This document shows positions 9,693 through 21,405 of a stretch of 64,000 nt of DNA, in pieces. The notes beneath the pieces are model-generated. The model searched no databases. It was not told where the DNA came from and saw nothing but the letters and a program-made list of their open reading frames with translations. This stretch comes from Aquilaria yunnanensis (lineage: Eukaryota > Streptophyta > Magnoliopsida > Malvales > Thymelaeaceae). Each line of letters starts with the position of its first letter. The stretch's first letter is position 1. The position numbers and the translations under genes are program-made. The stretch spans positions 39,044,492 to 39,108,491 of the forward strand of contig CM077600.1 of the NCBI GenBank assembly GCA_039654915.1. Reading direction: 5' to 3'.

Positions 9693-11046
9693 CAGTGGAG
9701 GACCTAGGTAGGATCAGGAGGTGCGGGGTGTTGCTGCCCCCTTAAAATTTTGAAAATTATATATATATGGTACTAGATTGATCATTTGGTCAGAAATTAG
9801 GGACTAGATATTAACACTTCACCCCCTCCCTCCTTCTCCGGATATGATAAAAGAATATAAAGATGAGGGGGCAGTGAGGAATTCCAAGAAAACTATGGGG
9901 ACCGGCATGTAATTCTCCATTCCTAAGGAGTTATCCTAACACACCAAAGAGAAACGGCATTGTTTCCAATTATCTGTCCTTTCTCATCCTAAACGATATT
10001 GTTTGCTAATCCCCTACCTTTTTCAAATTCGTAATCTCTCTACTAGTAAAACCCCGAATCCCTAATTCGGCCATGATTAGACCTGTTTGATGACAACCTT
10101 ACTACCATCTTGTCTTTCTGTGATGTCGTCCCTCCTCTTTGTCCACCCTCCTAGTCATCTGCCCTCGGTTGCTCTCGTCTCGTCTCATCTAATCGTCCCG
10201 TTAACCATCATCATACGCATCTCACCAAGCATTCTCTATCCTCTATCTGAACCAAACTCACGGTTACTCTCATTGTCTATCCTCGGTTGCTTTGGCCTCG
10301 CCTCATCCGATTGTCCCATCAGCCATCATCGTACGCATCTCATTGGACGTCCTCTGTCTTCCCTCCGTGACTCCGTCAATAAATGTCTAAGTGATTGAAT
10401 TTTGTTTGTTTAATTATCTTTGATTTTAGTTTGAACATTGTCTAATTGTAATATTGTCTTCTAAAAACCAGTTGGTTGCCCCGGTTGCTTTTGCCATGAT
10501 TATGATCATATTGGCCCTTATTCTAAGTTTTTTCTCTTGAATTAATTGCTTTATGGCCAGCAATTCAATGGTATTACCTCGCAACGTTTGTTGTTTTCAT
10601 GAATTTCTGTTTTTTCTATCTCATTCTCTACGTTTTCTAGGAAGTCTTGTTTAGTATTTACAGAGATTGCTTGATTTTTTTGGCTACCTTTTTCCACCAT
10701 CTAATCTAATCCATTTACTTGTTAGTTTTTTTCTAATTGTATTTCCAACCAATTGAACTTGATTGAGAGCAACAGATAGAAAGAACTAAACCTTCATTAT
10801 ATAGGGCAAAATAAGCTATGTGTTATAGCTTTTTAACTTATTTGCTCTTTCTTACTTCATTTTTCATTTTGGCCTGATTGTTTATTATCTACTCGGGAAT
10901 TGTCTAATTGTCTAAGTGTCTAAATGATATTGATATTATATTGACTTTGAATATTGGTGAATTAATGGACAAAAATTTGCAAAAGATTTGTCTCGCCCTT
11001 GCCCTTCCTCCCCCTAAGCCAAAAATCCTAGTTTCGCTACCACTCA
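9693..11046. mobile_element. Possible hAT-like non-autonomous element
   Basis: The left end CAGTGGAGGACCTAGG and the right end, read in reverse as GTGGTAGCGAAACTAGG, are imperfect inverted repeats. Both are followed by a run of Gs/Cs typical of plant hAT-like relics. An internal imperfect duplication lies at about 10165-10380 (CGGTTGCT ... CATCTCA). No matching 8-bp target duplication was seen, so both ends are provisional. Confidence 0.35.
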
Positions 11047-11169
11047 ACTATACATAATATTGTGCTTAAATCATAAAAACAAAAAAACATAGCACATGTT
11101 GCCCTAAATTTTTCATATTGCTATTGCCATGCCCACCTTGTATCAATGACAATCCTAGTCTACATTAAT

Positions 11170-11515
11170 TAAGAGTATACGGGTCAGGATATGTCAGTAT
11201 TTTTAGTAGAACTAACCCAATCTGAAATAGTTATGGTTCTAAAATTTCAACCCAGTATGAGAACCAATAATTGAAAACAACCATAAGCATGGTTCAGTTT
11301 TTTTCTATTCTTGTTCTTAGTGCTTTTCAATTGTATCATACACCTATAATAACTATGAAATCCAATAAAATTTTACCCAAAACAACAATAGAAGAGCTGA
11401 AAGTAATTGAATTCATCAACATTCAACAAATTAAGAAATATTTAGCACAATCCACAATTACTTCCAAGTTTAACTACACATGTAATTTGGGTTGCAAAGG
11501 CTAATTGAGAAAGTT
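11170..11515. mobile_element. Truncated relative of the hAT-like element at 12641
   Basis: The order of motifs (GGGTCAG, AACCCAATCTGAAAT, a GGTTCT-rich centre, AACCCA...GAGAACCAATAATTGAAAAC) parallels 12650-12900. The outer ends are not recognisable. No coding capacity. Confidence 0.4.
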
Positions 11516-11528
11516 AGCAAGAATATTA

Positions 11529-11948
11529 GGGATAATAACAATTTTTCCCCTAAGGTTTAGGTGAAATTACACTTTGCCCTCATTCTGTTTTAGAAATATA
11601 CACTTTGCCCTCTGCTTTTTTAATACAATCTGACAGTAACTTTCAACATTTTAATTTAGACATTACAGTAATTATCTTCCAGTAATTTCAATCTATATGA
11701 TATTTTTTTTATAGTTCATGGACATTTTTAATTATCAGTTTTCTCTTTCTATATTTCTTTCAGTTTTTAAAATAGTATTTTTTAAATGTCAATTAATTAT
11801 AAAAAATAATATACAGATTAAAATTGTTTGAAAATAACAACCATATAGTTTAAATTAAGAATTTAGAAGTTACTGTTAAACTGTATTAAAAATGAATGAG
11901 TAAAGTGTAATTTCACCTAAATCTCAAAGAGCAAATTGTAATTAACCC
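11529..11948. mobile_element. Mutator-like MITE (420 bp) with 9-bp target duplication
   Basis: Ends GGGATAATAACAATTTTTCC and, in reverse, GGGTTAATTACAATTTGC form about 50-bp terminal inverted repeats sharing TTTAGGTGAAATTACACTTT. The flanks AGAATATTA (11520-11528) and ATAATATTA (11949-11957) match in 8 of 9 bases, as expected for a 9-bp Mutator-type duplication. Non-coding. Confidence 0.85.
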
Positions 11949-12403
11949 ATAATATTATGTTAGGAGAAGTCTAGTGTTTAAAACCAAAAAACAAAAATAC
12001 TCTTAAAATATAATTTTCAATAAATGAATAAATGTGAATATATATGTTATCATAAATCTTATAATATATTTAAATATATATCTTCAGTTTTGTTTATTTT
12101 GAGTTAGTTAACTGAAATCAACTAAAAATTTATAAACTTTTTCAGTACTTGAACCAATCCACAACCATCATTAATTATTTTTTCAATCAGAGTAATTTAG
12201 AGTGATTTTGGATTCTACCTAATTCTTGATGTTAAATTATAATTTCTGCTAGCGATGTCAACAAGTAGGGTTTGAGCCGGATATAGTTAATCTCAAACTC
12301 TCTCCTCAGGTAATCGGATTTGGGTAGTATTCACCCCGCGAGTAGGTGGATACTATTCACCAACCCATGTTAAGGTATATGTTTGACTTTTTTAGACATC
12401 CTT

Positions 12404-12430
<27 letters not shown>
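12404..12430. repeat. (TA)n microsatellite
   Basis: Uninterrupted TA dinucleotides in an AT-rich relic region. Confidence 0.9.
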
Positions 12431-12434
<4 letters not shown>

Positions 12435-12640
12435 AAGAATGTATATATTCACAATTAATTACTACTTAAAAAATAAAAAATTAAAGTAATATAAGATAAT
12501 TTATGTTAAAATATAATTTTATTTTTAAAATAAAATCATATTTTGAATATAAATATAATAATTTATGATGGTTGCTGGTAGGGTCAGGTTAGATAAGTTA
12601 AACTCATATCTTTCTCATGACTTTATAGGTAAGGTCAAGT

Positions 12641-13475
12641 AGGGGTGAGCATGGGTCAATTTAAGTCAGTTTTCGTGTGAGACTAAACCAACCCGAAATA
12701 GGCTCGGGTCCAAAAATTTTTTACCCAACCCGAGAACTGAGAATTGAAAAGAACCAGAACCATGGTTCTGGATTTTTCAGTTCTGGTTCTCAAATTTTTC
12801 GGTTTATATAATATACCTATAACAACATTGAAATTCAAACAAATTTCATTCACAACTTGTTTATGAAAATATTTAACATAATATACAACTAAATTCATAT
12901 ATATTTAAATACACAAGTTCTTAATAATATTCAAAAAGTTTCTCATGCTGTTACATAATGCAACAAGAATGCAAATGTATCTAGTTGGATGTGATTTCAT
13001 AAAATATCTTTGTAAATTCTGGAAGATCACTGATCAGATACTTTGTCTTTTTTCTTTTATCTATACAAAGGAAACAATATTCAATTTGATACATATCCGC
13101 TTGCTACTTAAACCAAGCCAACCACCATGACATTATAATTTTTTACAATATGAAATTGTAAACAATTTCTTGTCTGTTGTTTCATTTTAGATTCAAGATT
13201 AGGAATACTAGTTTTAGGGTTTAATATAAAAGACTAAAATACTCTCATGATTCTTTTTTTTTTTTCAACACATAAATGTATGGATAATTTAGTGATATCA
13301 TAACTTCGGTTCAATTTCACCTCGGTTCCACATGGAACCAATCCAAAAATCATCAGTTCTCACATATGTGAAACCAACCCTGAAAATATGATTAATTTTT
13401 ATCAAACCCAACCCAATACAAGTGATTTGGGTTGAATTTTAGTTTTGTCCAACCCATACTCACCTCCATATATAT
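12641..13475. mobile_element. hAT-like non-autonomous element (~835 bp)
   Basis: AGGGGTGAGCATGGGTC at the left is mirrored at the right by GACAAAACTAAAAT and GGAGGTGAGTATGGGTTGG in reverse. GGTCAAGT flanks both sides exactly (12633-12640 and 13476-13483), an 8-bp hAT-size target duplication. An ATATATAT tail lies between the right repeat and the duplication. Non-coding. Confidence 0.65.
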
Positions 13476-13483
13476 GGTCAAGT

Positions 13484-14528
13484 TTAAATTTGGATAGCTG
13501 GATTTGAGAAAGAAAGGATAGGACCGGATATAGTGTTTTTTAACCTTCCTAATTTCTGCTTTACTATTTGAAAGCCTTGCAAGTAAGCAGTCAACCACTC
13601 AAGCACGAATTGTTATCCTTAATTCCTTAGTGGCGGTCGTTCCGCCTCCCGCGTTGAACAAGTCAACAAGCTCAGATATTGCGTTCTTCGGTCTAGAACG
13701 AATCTCATTCACACACGTCATCTAGTTTATCTCTTCCCGTTCAAGTAACGTAACGGCAATGTCAAATACTGTCACATAAAAACTCTATTATTTTAATAAA
13801 AGAATGAGAGCATAACATAGTTATAAAGTGGAAAACCTTTCTTTTTGTAAATGGTAGAGAACTTCTCTATTTATTAAAACAACGATTTTTCTCTTTTTCA
13901 TTTTAACAAATCAGCTTTTTAAAATATAGAAAAATAAGAATTCACACATTCTTAATTAATAAACTATGTACTCACATTTTATTTAAAAAAACTACCACAG
14001 TCAAACACAAACTAAGTTTCTCTCATTCTGTCTTTTCTGTAAATTCTACAAAACAAAATCATTTGTTTGTACATAGATTAAAATTTTTAAAAGGGTTTCC
14101 CGAAGTGTTAGAGAAAACTTTCAAAAAGAATGAAAAAATATTATCTTATTTTCCAACAACTATAATCAATATAAAATGTAAATTATTAAAGAAAAAAATC
14201 AAATAAAATTGTGTATTTTTACATGTAGAGATTATTTGCCTGAATCCTACATTAATTGAAAAGCCACAACTCGAGAAGCCCAAACAGTACTTTTAGCACC
14301 TTTTCATTAAAAAAATTATTCATCTGTTTTTATTTTATTAAGCTAGGAATGAACAAATATAAAAAAGTTACATATTGAACACTAACATTCAAATGAACTT
14401 TTTTGTAAATAAAAAATAATTTAAAATACAGCTGATCACTTTTAAAAACCCCAAATTAATGAAACCTAATTATAGGTCAAGTTTTTCCATGAAAAGGTTA
14501 ATTACACTTCCCAAGGTTTAGTACTAAT
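13484..14528. other. Gene-free interval
   Basis: AT-rich sequence with no supported ORF. The stretch around 13600-13750 is more GC-balanced but shows nothing recognisable. Confidence 0.5.
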
Positions 14529-14530
14529 TA

Positions 14531-14769
14531 CTCCCTTCATCTCACAAAATTTATCCTTTTTATTATTTATAACAACCAATTCATAATTTTCTTTCTTTCA
14601 GAATTTTTTATAGAAATATAAATTTTTTATATGAAAATGATACCTTAAAGACCATGGTTTATAAATACAATTTTTAAAAAGTTTTTATAATACATATTAA
14701 GATGAATATATTTAAGTTAAATTTTAGTCAAAAAAAATAAAAGAACCATCCTTTGCAAAATATATGGAG
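14531..14769. mobile_element. Possible Stowaway/mariner-like MITE
   Basis: CTCCCTTCATCTCACAAAATTTATCC at the left pairs imperfectly with CTCCATATATTTTGCAAAGGATGG in reverse at the right. TA flanks both ends, the usual mariner-type target. About 240 bp, non-coding. Confidence 0.4.
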
Positions 14770-15440
14770 TATATCTTCACCTCCCAGTCGTGAAAATCAT
14801 AATTTGGATTATTTGGTACCTGGTTTTTCAGAAAAGTTGAACGATTCAATATTTATTTTGGAAAAGAAAAGGAGGATAGGAGTGTATTTCTATATCTGAA
14901 GGCAATAGTATAATTAGCACAAAATCAACCTAAAAACTTTATTTCCTTTCCGACTGGATCTCCAGAAAATCTAAAATGTGCAGCCCAAAATAAACGGGTT
15001 TGTAACTTTTCCAACCTAAAATGGAATCTACTGCTTGAGCGATCATTTTCAATGAGCTAATATAAGAATTAGACAGGTCATGGGCCTCATGGCTGACCTT
15101 ACCCTGGACTGGGGTGTGGGGAAGCAATATGAAAGAATATGACTAGCTAAAATGACATAAAATGGTAAGTTTATTGGAACACATACTCATGGGTCCACAT
15201 GTACCACTGCGGCTTCCAGAGGTCCCATTAAACTTTTTAATTTCTTTAGAAGATATTAAATAATTTTTATATGGGTCTCACTTAAATTTATAAAATGATT
15301 TCATTAATTTAAGAAAATGAAGAAACTAAAATAGAAAATTGAATAATTAAAATTATTTTTTCTATAAGGGAAGATGTTAGCAGTGCTTTTGATTCGCAAA
15401 CAGGGTCTTTTCTGGCCCCTTCTATGGTCAATGTACAGCA

Positions 15441-16690
15441 TATCTTGAAGGGCTAAAGCTTGCAAATGATTTTGATACTCCAATGCTCATTGTCGAGACG
15501 GATGCAAGTGTTGTGGTTTATCCGATTATCTCTAGCAAGGAACAAGGTTTGGCGCAGAGGTGAAAATGGGCCTGAGCCCCAAATTTTTAGGTTCAAGTTT
15601 GGCCCAAAAGGTTGTCAGGCTCAAATGACACATGTAAATCTTTAATACCAATTATAACTTAGATGAAAGATGATGACTGAATTTGTAATTTTCAATATAA
15701 ATAAACAAAAAAGAAAAAAATTAGAAAACCTATCTCAAACTTTTTGATCCTTTGTTATTCTACCCTAATTTTGTGAACTATATAACTTAGCAATCGTCTT
15801 TGTCAATTTGATTTTGGAGCTACCATAGTCCTTCTTCAGTCACTTGTCGGGTCGATTTATGGGCCACTGTAATCCAACTCATGAGGGAATCAAGCAAAAA
15901 CCCAAAAAAATCAGGAAATCGACGGCGGGAAAGATTCATAATCTAGAGGCGGTGAAAATTTGCAATCGAGCGGCGGCAAGATTTACGAGTTGGCTGTTAG
16001 TTGCCGACCTAAGTTTGGGTTTCCAGCGTCGACATGAGGCTATTGTCTCTTACTCGCGTGGGCAAGCGATCGTCGTGCACTCGAATCACTGGAACTCGAC
16101 CTTCCAACCACGGTGGAGATCATCATCGGCATGGGGCTCTCGTCATCATGCCGTCGACGTTAAGCTTGGTGGAGGCCGCAATTGGTGGGACAGGGGGAAG
16201 GTTAGTCAACCAAGGCTAAGCGTAAGGTTGCATTGTGATCAAGCACTTAGGATTGGCTGGGAGTAGGCAAGGAGTAAGGCTGTAGCCTGCAAGGGTTAAG
16301 GGCCTTAGGAGAACTACTTAGCTCGAGCCCAATAGGCCCGCGAGCCCATAGGGCCAAATACCATAAGACTCAAGCTTGTCCCCAAATTTACTCGAATCCA
16401 TTTTTCTGCTTGAGCTCAAAAAGCTTCAATTCGAGCTCAAATTCGAACTATCCGAAAAAGACCCGGCCTCTTGTCACCTCTAGTTTGGAGGCACTCATTT
16501 GTATTAAGGCAATTGGGAGGAGGCTGGGATGGCTAAAGTGGTGGCAAATCTAATATAATCCATGTGAATGTAGCCAGGAAACTCATTATTTTGTGATTCG
16601 TTTTCTCTGTGGATGGCCGATTCCTGCCATAGTTTGTTCACATTGTTGCTGGCAATTTGGCTTGATGTCTGGTTAAATGAGATGTAATGC
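15441..16690 (+). pseudogene. RNase H-like (non-LTR retroelement type) fragment, split by an insertion
   Basis: At 15441-15554 one frame reads EGLKLAND then LIVETDASVVV, the core of a type-1 RNase H domain as found at the end of plant LINE-derived reverse transcriptases. The continuation after the inserted element at 15555-16482 includes NIIHVNVARK (about 16555-16584), resembling the IxHVxREAN motif. The frame is broken elsewhere. It is a decayed fragment and not an active gene. Confidence 0.5.
15555..16482. mobile_element. hAT-like non-autonomous element (928 bp)
   Basis: The left end CAGAGGTGAAAATGGGCC and the reverse of the right end, TAGAGGTGACAAGAGGCC, are inverted repeats. The flanks GTTTGGCG (15547-15554) and GTTTGGAG (16483-16490) match in 7 of 8 bases. 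Reading frames inside (for example 15844-16266) have no recognisable domain. Confidence 0.75.
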
Positions 16691-17232
16691 ATTTGATCGT
16701 TAAAAAAAAAAAATTAAAAACAGATTATATATGCAGCTCATAACCAAAAAACAAAAAAAAATTAGATCTGCCCTAATACTCTACCCTTGATTAATATATT
16801 CAGGGTAGCTGCCATACTTTAAGCATTACAATTTTTCTTATATTTTTTCTGCCTTATGGATCTCAAGCGGCTGAGCCACCACCAAAGAAATGAGTGATGT
16901 TTTGAAAAATGTTATACCCGAATACTGTTTAGCATTCCCAAGTATAAATGAATTGAGGAAATGGTTTAAGGAAAAGGATATTGGATCATCATATAAAAAA
17001 AGTGATAAATTAACATCAACATCTAAACAGGTCTGGATCAATAAATTTTACGTTGATTCCACTAGTAATATAAATTTAAACTGGTGACTTGATTACATGA
17101 GTGCCTAAAATGGCCAATGACCCACTTAAATCGTCTCTTATTTTTGCATATAAGGCACTATCATTTATATACACACAAACAATGTTCCAATGAGTTTGAT
17201 TATTGTATAGACTATGGTTTCAATTGGTTGGA
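16691..17232. other. Gene-free interval with one unassigned small frame
   Basis: A 65-codon frame at 16890-17087 (MSDVLKNVIPEYCLAFPSI...) is not recognisable. It is hydrophilic and Lys-rich at its centre and lacks any neighbouring exon signal I can support. Treated as probably non-coding. Confidence 0.4.
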
Positions 17233-17397
17233 TTGTGACGATAGAGAAATTGTCTATGGCTTTCCCAGCTCCATTGTTCTTGAAGGAATTGTCAACCGCT
17301 GCGACCCTTCATCCCTCTGGCACGATATGAATTCCTCCTCGCAATTCACTTCCTGTTACACCACCATCATCCTCCTACATCAATGTGTGCTTCCACA
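17233..17397 (-). pseudogene. Patellin GOLD-domain gene fragment, decayed
   Basis: Plus-strand blocks TGTGACGATAGAGAA, CTTGAAGGAATTG, GGCACGATATGAATTCCTCCT, CAATTCACTTCC, CACCACCATCAT and ATCAATGTGTGCTTCCAC follow in the same order as in the last exon of the patellin gene at 27925-28179. Internal deletions remove the rest. Reading in patellin orientation (minus) gives stops and frameshifts. It is a partial copy of this gene or a close relative, about 10.6 kb from the intact one. Confidence 0.75.
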
Positions 17398-17456
17398 CCC
17401 TATCACACATCCGTATCTCATTAATATTAATCTCCACTCACTGTCTAATTTCTCAT

Positions 17457-19611
17457 GGATAAAATCCATTTACGGTCCCCTTACTATATTAGTCATCCTA
17501 AAATGGTCCCTTACCATTAAGAGTGTCTCTTAAAGTCCCCCAACCTCTTTTAACGTGTCCTATTTTGATAAATTCTGTCAGTTGAGTAGTTATTTTATAA
17601 GGAACTTACTTATGTAGCACCCATAATGTCATGTGACATTCTCTTACATGGTAATTAATTGTTGTACTGCAAGAATAAGAAAATTGAGGCTAAAGTAGAC
17701 ACAAACTCATAATATTATGACTTAAAGGATAAGTTGGCCAAGACTTCATCTTCTCCCCTTTTTTTTTCTTCATTCCATGCGATGGAGGAGGCAATTTCTT
17801 GCTCAAACCTCTAAGTCGCTATCTCTCTCCAAATCAACAAAAATCCCTTCAAATCCGAAATCGCATCCACCAAATTAGACGAGTTATTGAAGCAATTTGC
17901 CAGATACCTCTATGGGAAGCAAAAGGAAGAGAGAACGGCATCAACAGCTGCTGCCACTGCTTGCTCTTCGAAGAGTAGCCCGCATCCACGGTGGCCCTGA
18001 CCAACGGCAGCAGTCAAGGCTTTGTTCGCTCGACGGCAACCCCTATTGGCTGCGGGAGCAGGGGACTAAAACGAGAAGGAAGAAGAGCCAAATCGATGCA
18101 CCACTAGAGATTTTTCTAGCTATTGGGGTTATCGGGAAACTTGTGATCAACGCTACCATCGATGGGTCAACTTAGTTTTGATTGGAGAAGGGAATTTTGA
18201 TTTCGATTGGAGAAGGAACTTTTTTGTGGAAAATGCCAACTCTGGTCCATATATTTTTTATGCCCATAGTCCTAACTTTTTCCTTTGCCGCCGCCACTTT
18301 TCGGACTCGTCCCCGTCTCCGTCTACCTTCAATCTTGATGCCGATCCGGCTACCCGAATGTCTAACGTTGCTGCTATTCGCTTTCCTGGCCATCCAACAT
18401 CGACTCCAGCAACCGTTCAGCCCAATCAAATCCTCTCTAGTGAACTAAAAAGATCTGAGAAGAGAGGCTAAATACTGTTTTTTTCTGCCGGTCATCGATA
18501 TTGGAACTGAGCACGTCGAGAAATAGCTTTCCCAGTGTCAAATCAAATCAAGATCAAGTATGGAGAGAGCAAAAACGGGTGGTCGACTACTGAGAAAAAT
18601 TGAACTAGAAAAAAGCTATGTCCCATGGTGCCAGTATAAATGCACGAGCCAATGCCAAAGTTGATCGAAATTTTGATACTGCCATTTTCGAACTAATGGA
18701 TTTGTTTAAGGATTTGGATTCTAACACACCAAAAATTCACCACACACAATTTTTCCCAACTAAATTTAACCTAATTTCTTCTAAACTTGTTTTTGCTAGG
18801 AATGATACACAGAAGCCCATCGTTGCAGTGACGGAATACATCGCCAAGAATAGCATCCAAATCACTGTCGATATAGGGAGAAAGAGAACCAGACCTGACG
18901 ATGAAATTTCAAAGAACCAGACACGGCTAGAACACTCATCCAAATTGCCGTCGGTGTAGGACAAATCAATGGCCTTCTTCGCATTGGATATGATGGATCT
19001 CAATCGCCAGTTGGTGTAATCGTGTCGACTGCACTCATCCCACCATGCCTCTCCATTTCATCATTCATTTTCCTTTCTAATCGAGGGTTGGATTAACACC
19101 CCATGCCTATTGGAGCTCTTGATCTTTGATGCCATGGCCGCCGGCCCATGGAAACGGTGAAGATCGTGAAGATGGGGAGGACAAAGGTTATGATAGAGTG
19201 ATGGGAGGAGGCTGATATCGAAGGGATCGTGTGGATCGAGAGCCGGTGCTAGACCCGAATGGGAGCGGATCGAGTCGATCGGCGGCCTTCCATGCGCCAT
19301 CACCTCCCCGAATGGCGTATCCAACAATGGAGCTTGTGGACCTTGTGGTGGCGGCAGACCAGAGCTAGGAGAAGCGGGAGGTGGTAGACCCCGTGATGGC
19401 GGCGGAATGGGAGGGTGAGTCGAATGGGAGGAAGAAAATGTTGGGGCCAATGTTGGCATTTTCCTTAAAATTCCATTACTTTTAATAGTGGAATTGATAG
19501 AATGACCACGATTAAAACAAAAATAAGAAGGTTCAGGAATTTAAGATGACACAATGATTGTTAAAGACTCATTTAGTATAAGGTGGTTAGAGACCACAAA
19601 TAAGTTTTATC
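17457..19611. mobile_element. Mutator-like non-autonomous element with long terminal repeats
   Basis: From 17457, GGATAAAATCCATTTACGG with its runs of TGGTCCCTTA matches, in reverse, the sequence ending at 19611 (GGATAAAACTTATTTGTGG). Similarity extends imperfectly for more than 100 bases. A second inner pair, GGAAAATGCCAACTCTGG (about 18226) and its reverse near 19465, suggests a nested element. The interior has GC-richer frames (17897-18175, 18178-18471, 19061-19459 minus) that look like captured genic sequence, but I cannot name a source. Target duplication unclear. Confidence 0.5.
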
Positions 19612-20289
19612 CTTATTAAATTCTATGAGTAGTTTCAATTTTAGGTATTACAAGATTAAGGAAGAAAAATTGGAAATTGGCTGAATTTTTTACTGCTTGA
19701 ACCCAGACCTAACCTTGAAGTGGCGATTGGACTAAACGTTTAGATGTGGGCAGTTTCAATTTTATTTCAACTGTAAAGTTCTAAATTGCCACATCAGCGC
19801 AAGTCTGCATACAATTACATCACACACGTTAAAGCACTGTTAGCCGCTCATGCCCTCTTGCCAATAGGGGTGAGCAGATAATCGATTTTAACCGAAAAAT
19901 TGAATTTTTTTGGTTTTTTCTATTATAGTTATTCGATTCTCAGTTCGGTTTTAGTGATAACCGAAATTATATATTGGTTTTCGGTTCAGTTTTTTGTTTT
20001 GAAAGTGTCAAATTCGGTGACCGTAATAACCGAATTAATATAGGTTAACAGGGCTCAGGCCCTCTATTATTCTACACATTAGCCCATATTGTCCTTAACC
20101 TAGAAGCCTAACCCGCCCAACTTCTCATAATCTTAGTGCAGCCTACCCTCCTTCCTCTTACTACGTAGCCCAATCCAACAGCAACTAATACGGTAGGAAA
20201 AAACGAACAGATTGGGGAACCCTAGCAAAGAAACATCGAGGATTCATTCGAATGAACCAGGCAGGGAAGGGAGGGCGGTAGTAAAGTAG

Positions 20290-20480
20290 CAGTGCCACTG
20301 TGCCAGTGAGCGTGGTAGGGCAGTGAGCGACTGAGCGAGGTAGGGTAGTGAGCGAAGCAATCGTGTTGTGACCGGGGCAGGACAGTGAGCGAGGCAGGGT
20401 AGTGAGCGAAGGTGAAGCAATCGTGACTCGTTAGCGAGGCAGGGCAGTGAGCGAGGCAGCTAGGCAGGCAAGGGAAGCCC
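20290..20480. repeat. Short tandem motif field inside the hAT element
   Basis: GTGAGCGAGGCAGGGTAGTGAGCG-like units of about 20-40 bases repeat irregularly upstream of the transposase. The minus-strand frame across them is a repeat artefact. Confidence 0.6.
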
Positions 20481-21405
20481 GAAGCGGACAGCAGGCGACA
20501 GACTAATAGTCGTGACTCGTGAGTGAGGCAAGCCACGCACCGATAACAACCAGTGAGTCAGCGAAAATAAAGAAAGGTTGTCAAACTTGCTGGAGCTACT
20601 ACGGCAACAGAAGGAGCACGAGATGGAAGAAAATGTATGTGAATTTGTTGATTAAATTTATGTGTTTGATTATGATTTTGTGAGTAGAAAAGTCAAGATG
20701 GATGGAAAATGAATAATAGGTAGACCCGAATCCGATTAATGAATAAATGTATGTGTTGCCGTGTTGGTTTCTTGTAGTTGTAGTTATTTAGTAGAGATGT
20801 AGAATACTTCCCACCAGATGTTCCTTGTCCAGAAAAAAAACATCCCTTATGTTCTGTAACTCTGTCAATCTGAATAGCAAAATATTTTTTTTTCTAATTG
20901 GATAAACAACATTGACTCGCTGGCATGAAGTTCATTGTGTCAATTAGCAGCAAAAATGTGAAGGCAACAAAACAAAGCTTTCTTAGTAGTTTTTTCTCTC
21001 CTTCAATTGAGAGGAAAGAAAAAGGTTTTGGAGACCTGATATGTTTTTATCTGAAACTTGCATTTTCAAATTGTTCTTGCTGGATATTGTCTGACATATT
21101 AATAGTGATAGAAGAGTTGTGTTTTCCCTCTTTCCTTAGGTGCATTTCTAGGAACAATTTATGTTCTTTGTGGGAGTGAATATGAGGCAGCATAAATATT
21201 CATGAGCTTGTTGTCTCTGTATTTATTGTGCTTTGGTTAAAGCAGAACTCTTGGATCCTTAGTGGGTGATTGGTATAAGATTTAAAAGAGTACATGTACG
21301 TTATGTTTGTCACCTTATTTATTGACTTGCTATTCATTACTCATGTAGTTTGAATGTTAAGGACATAGTGATGGTGGTGATGATGCTTTATCTCAGCCCT
21401 GTGCC

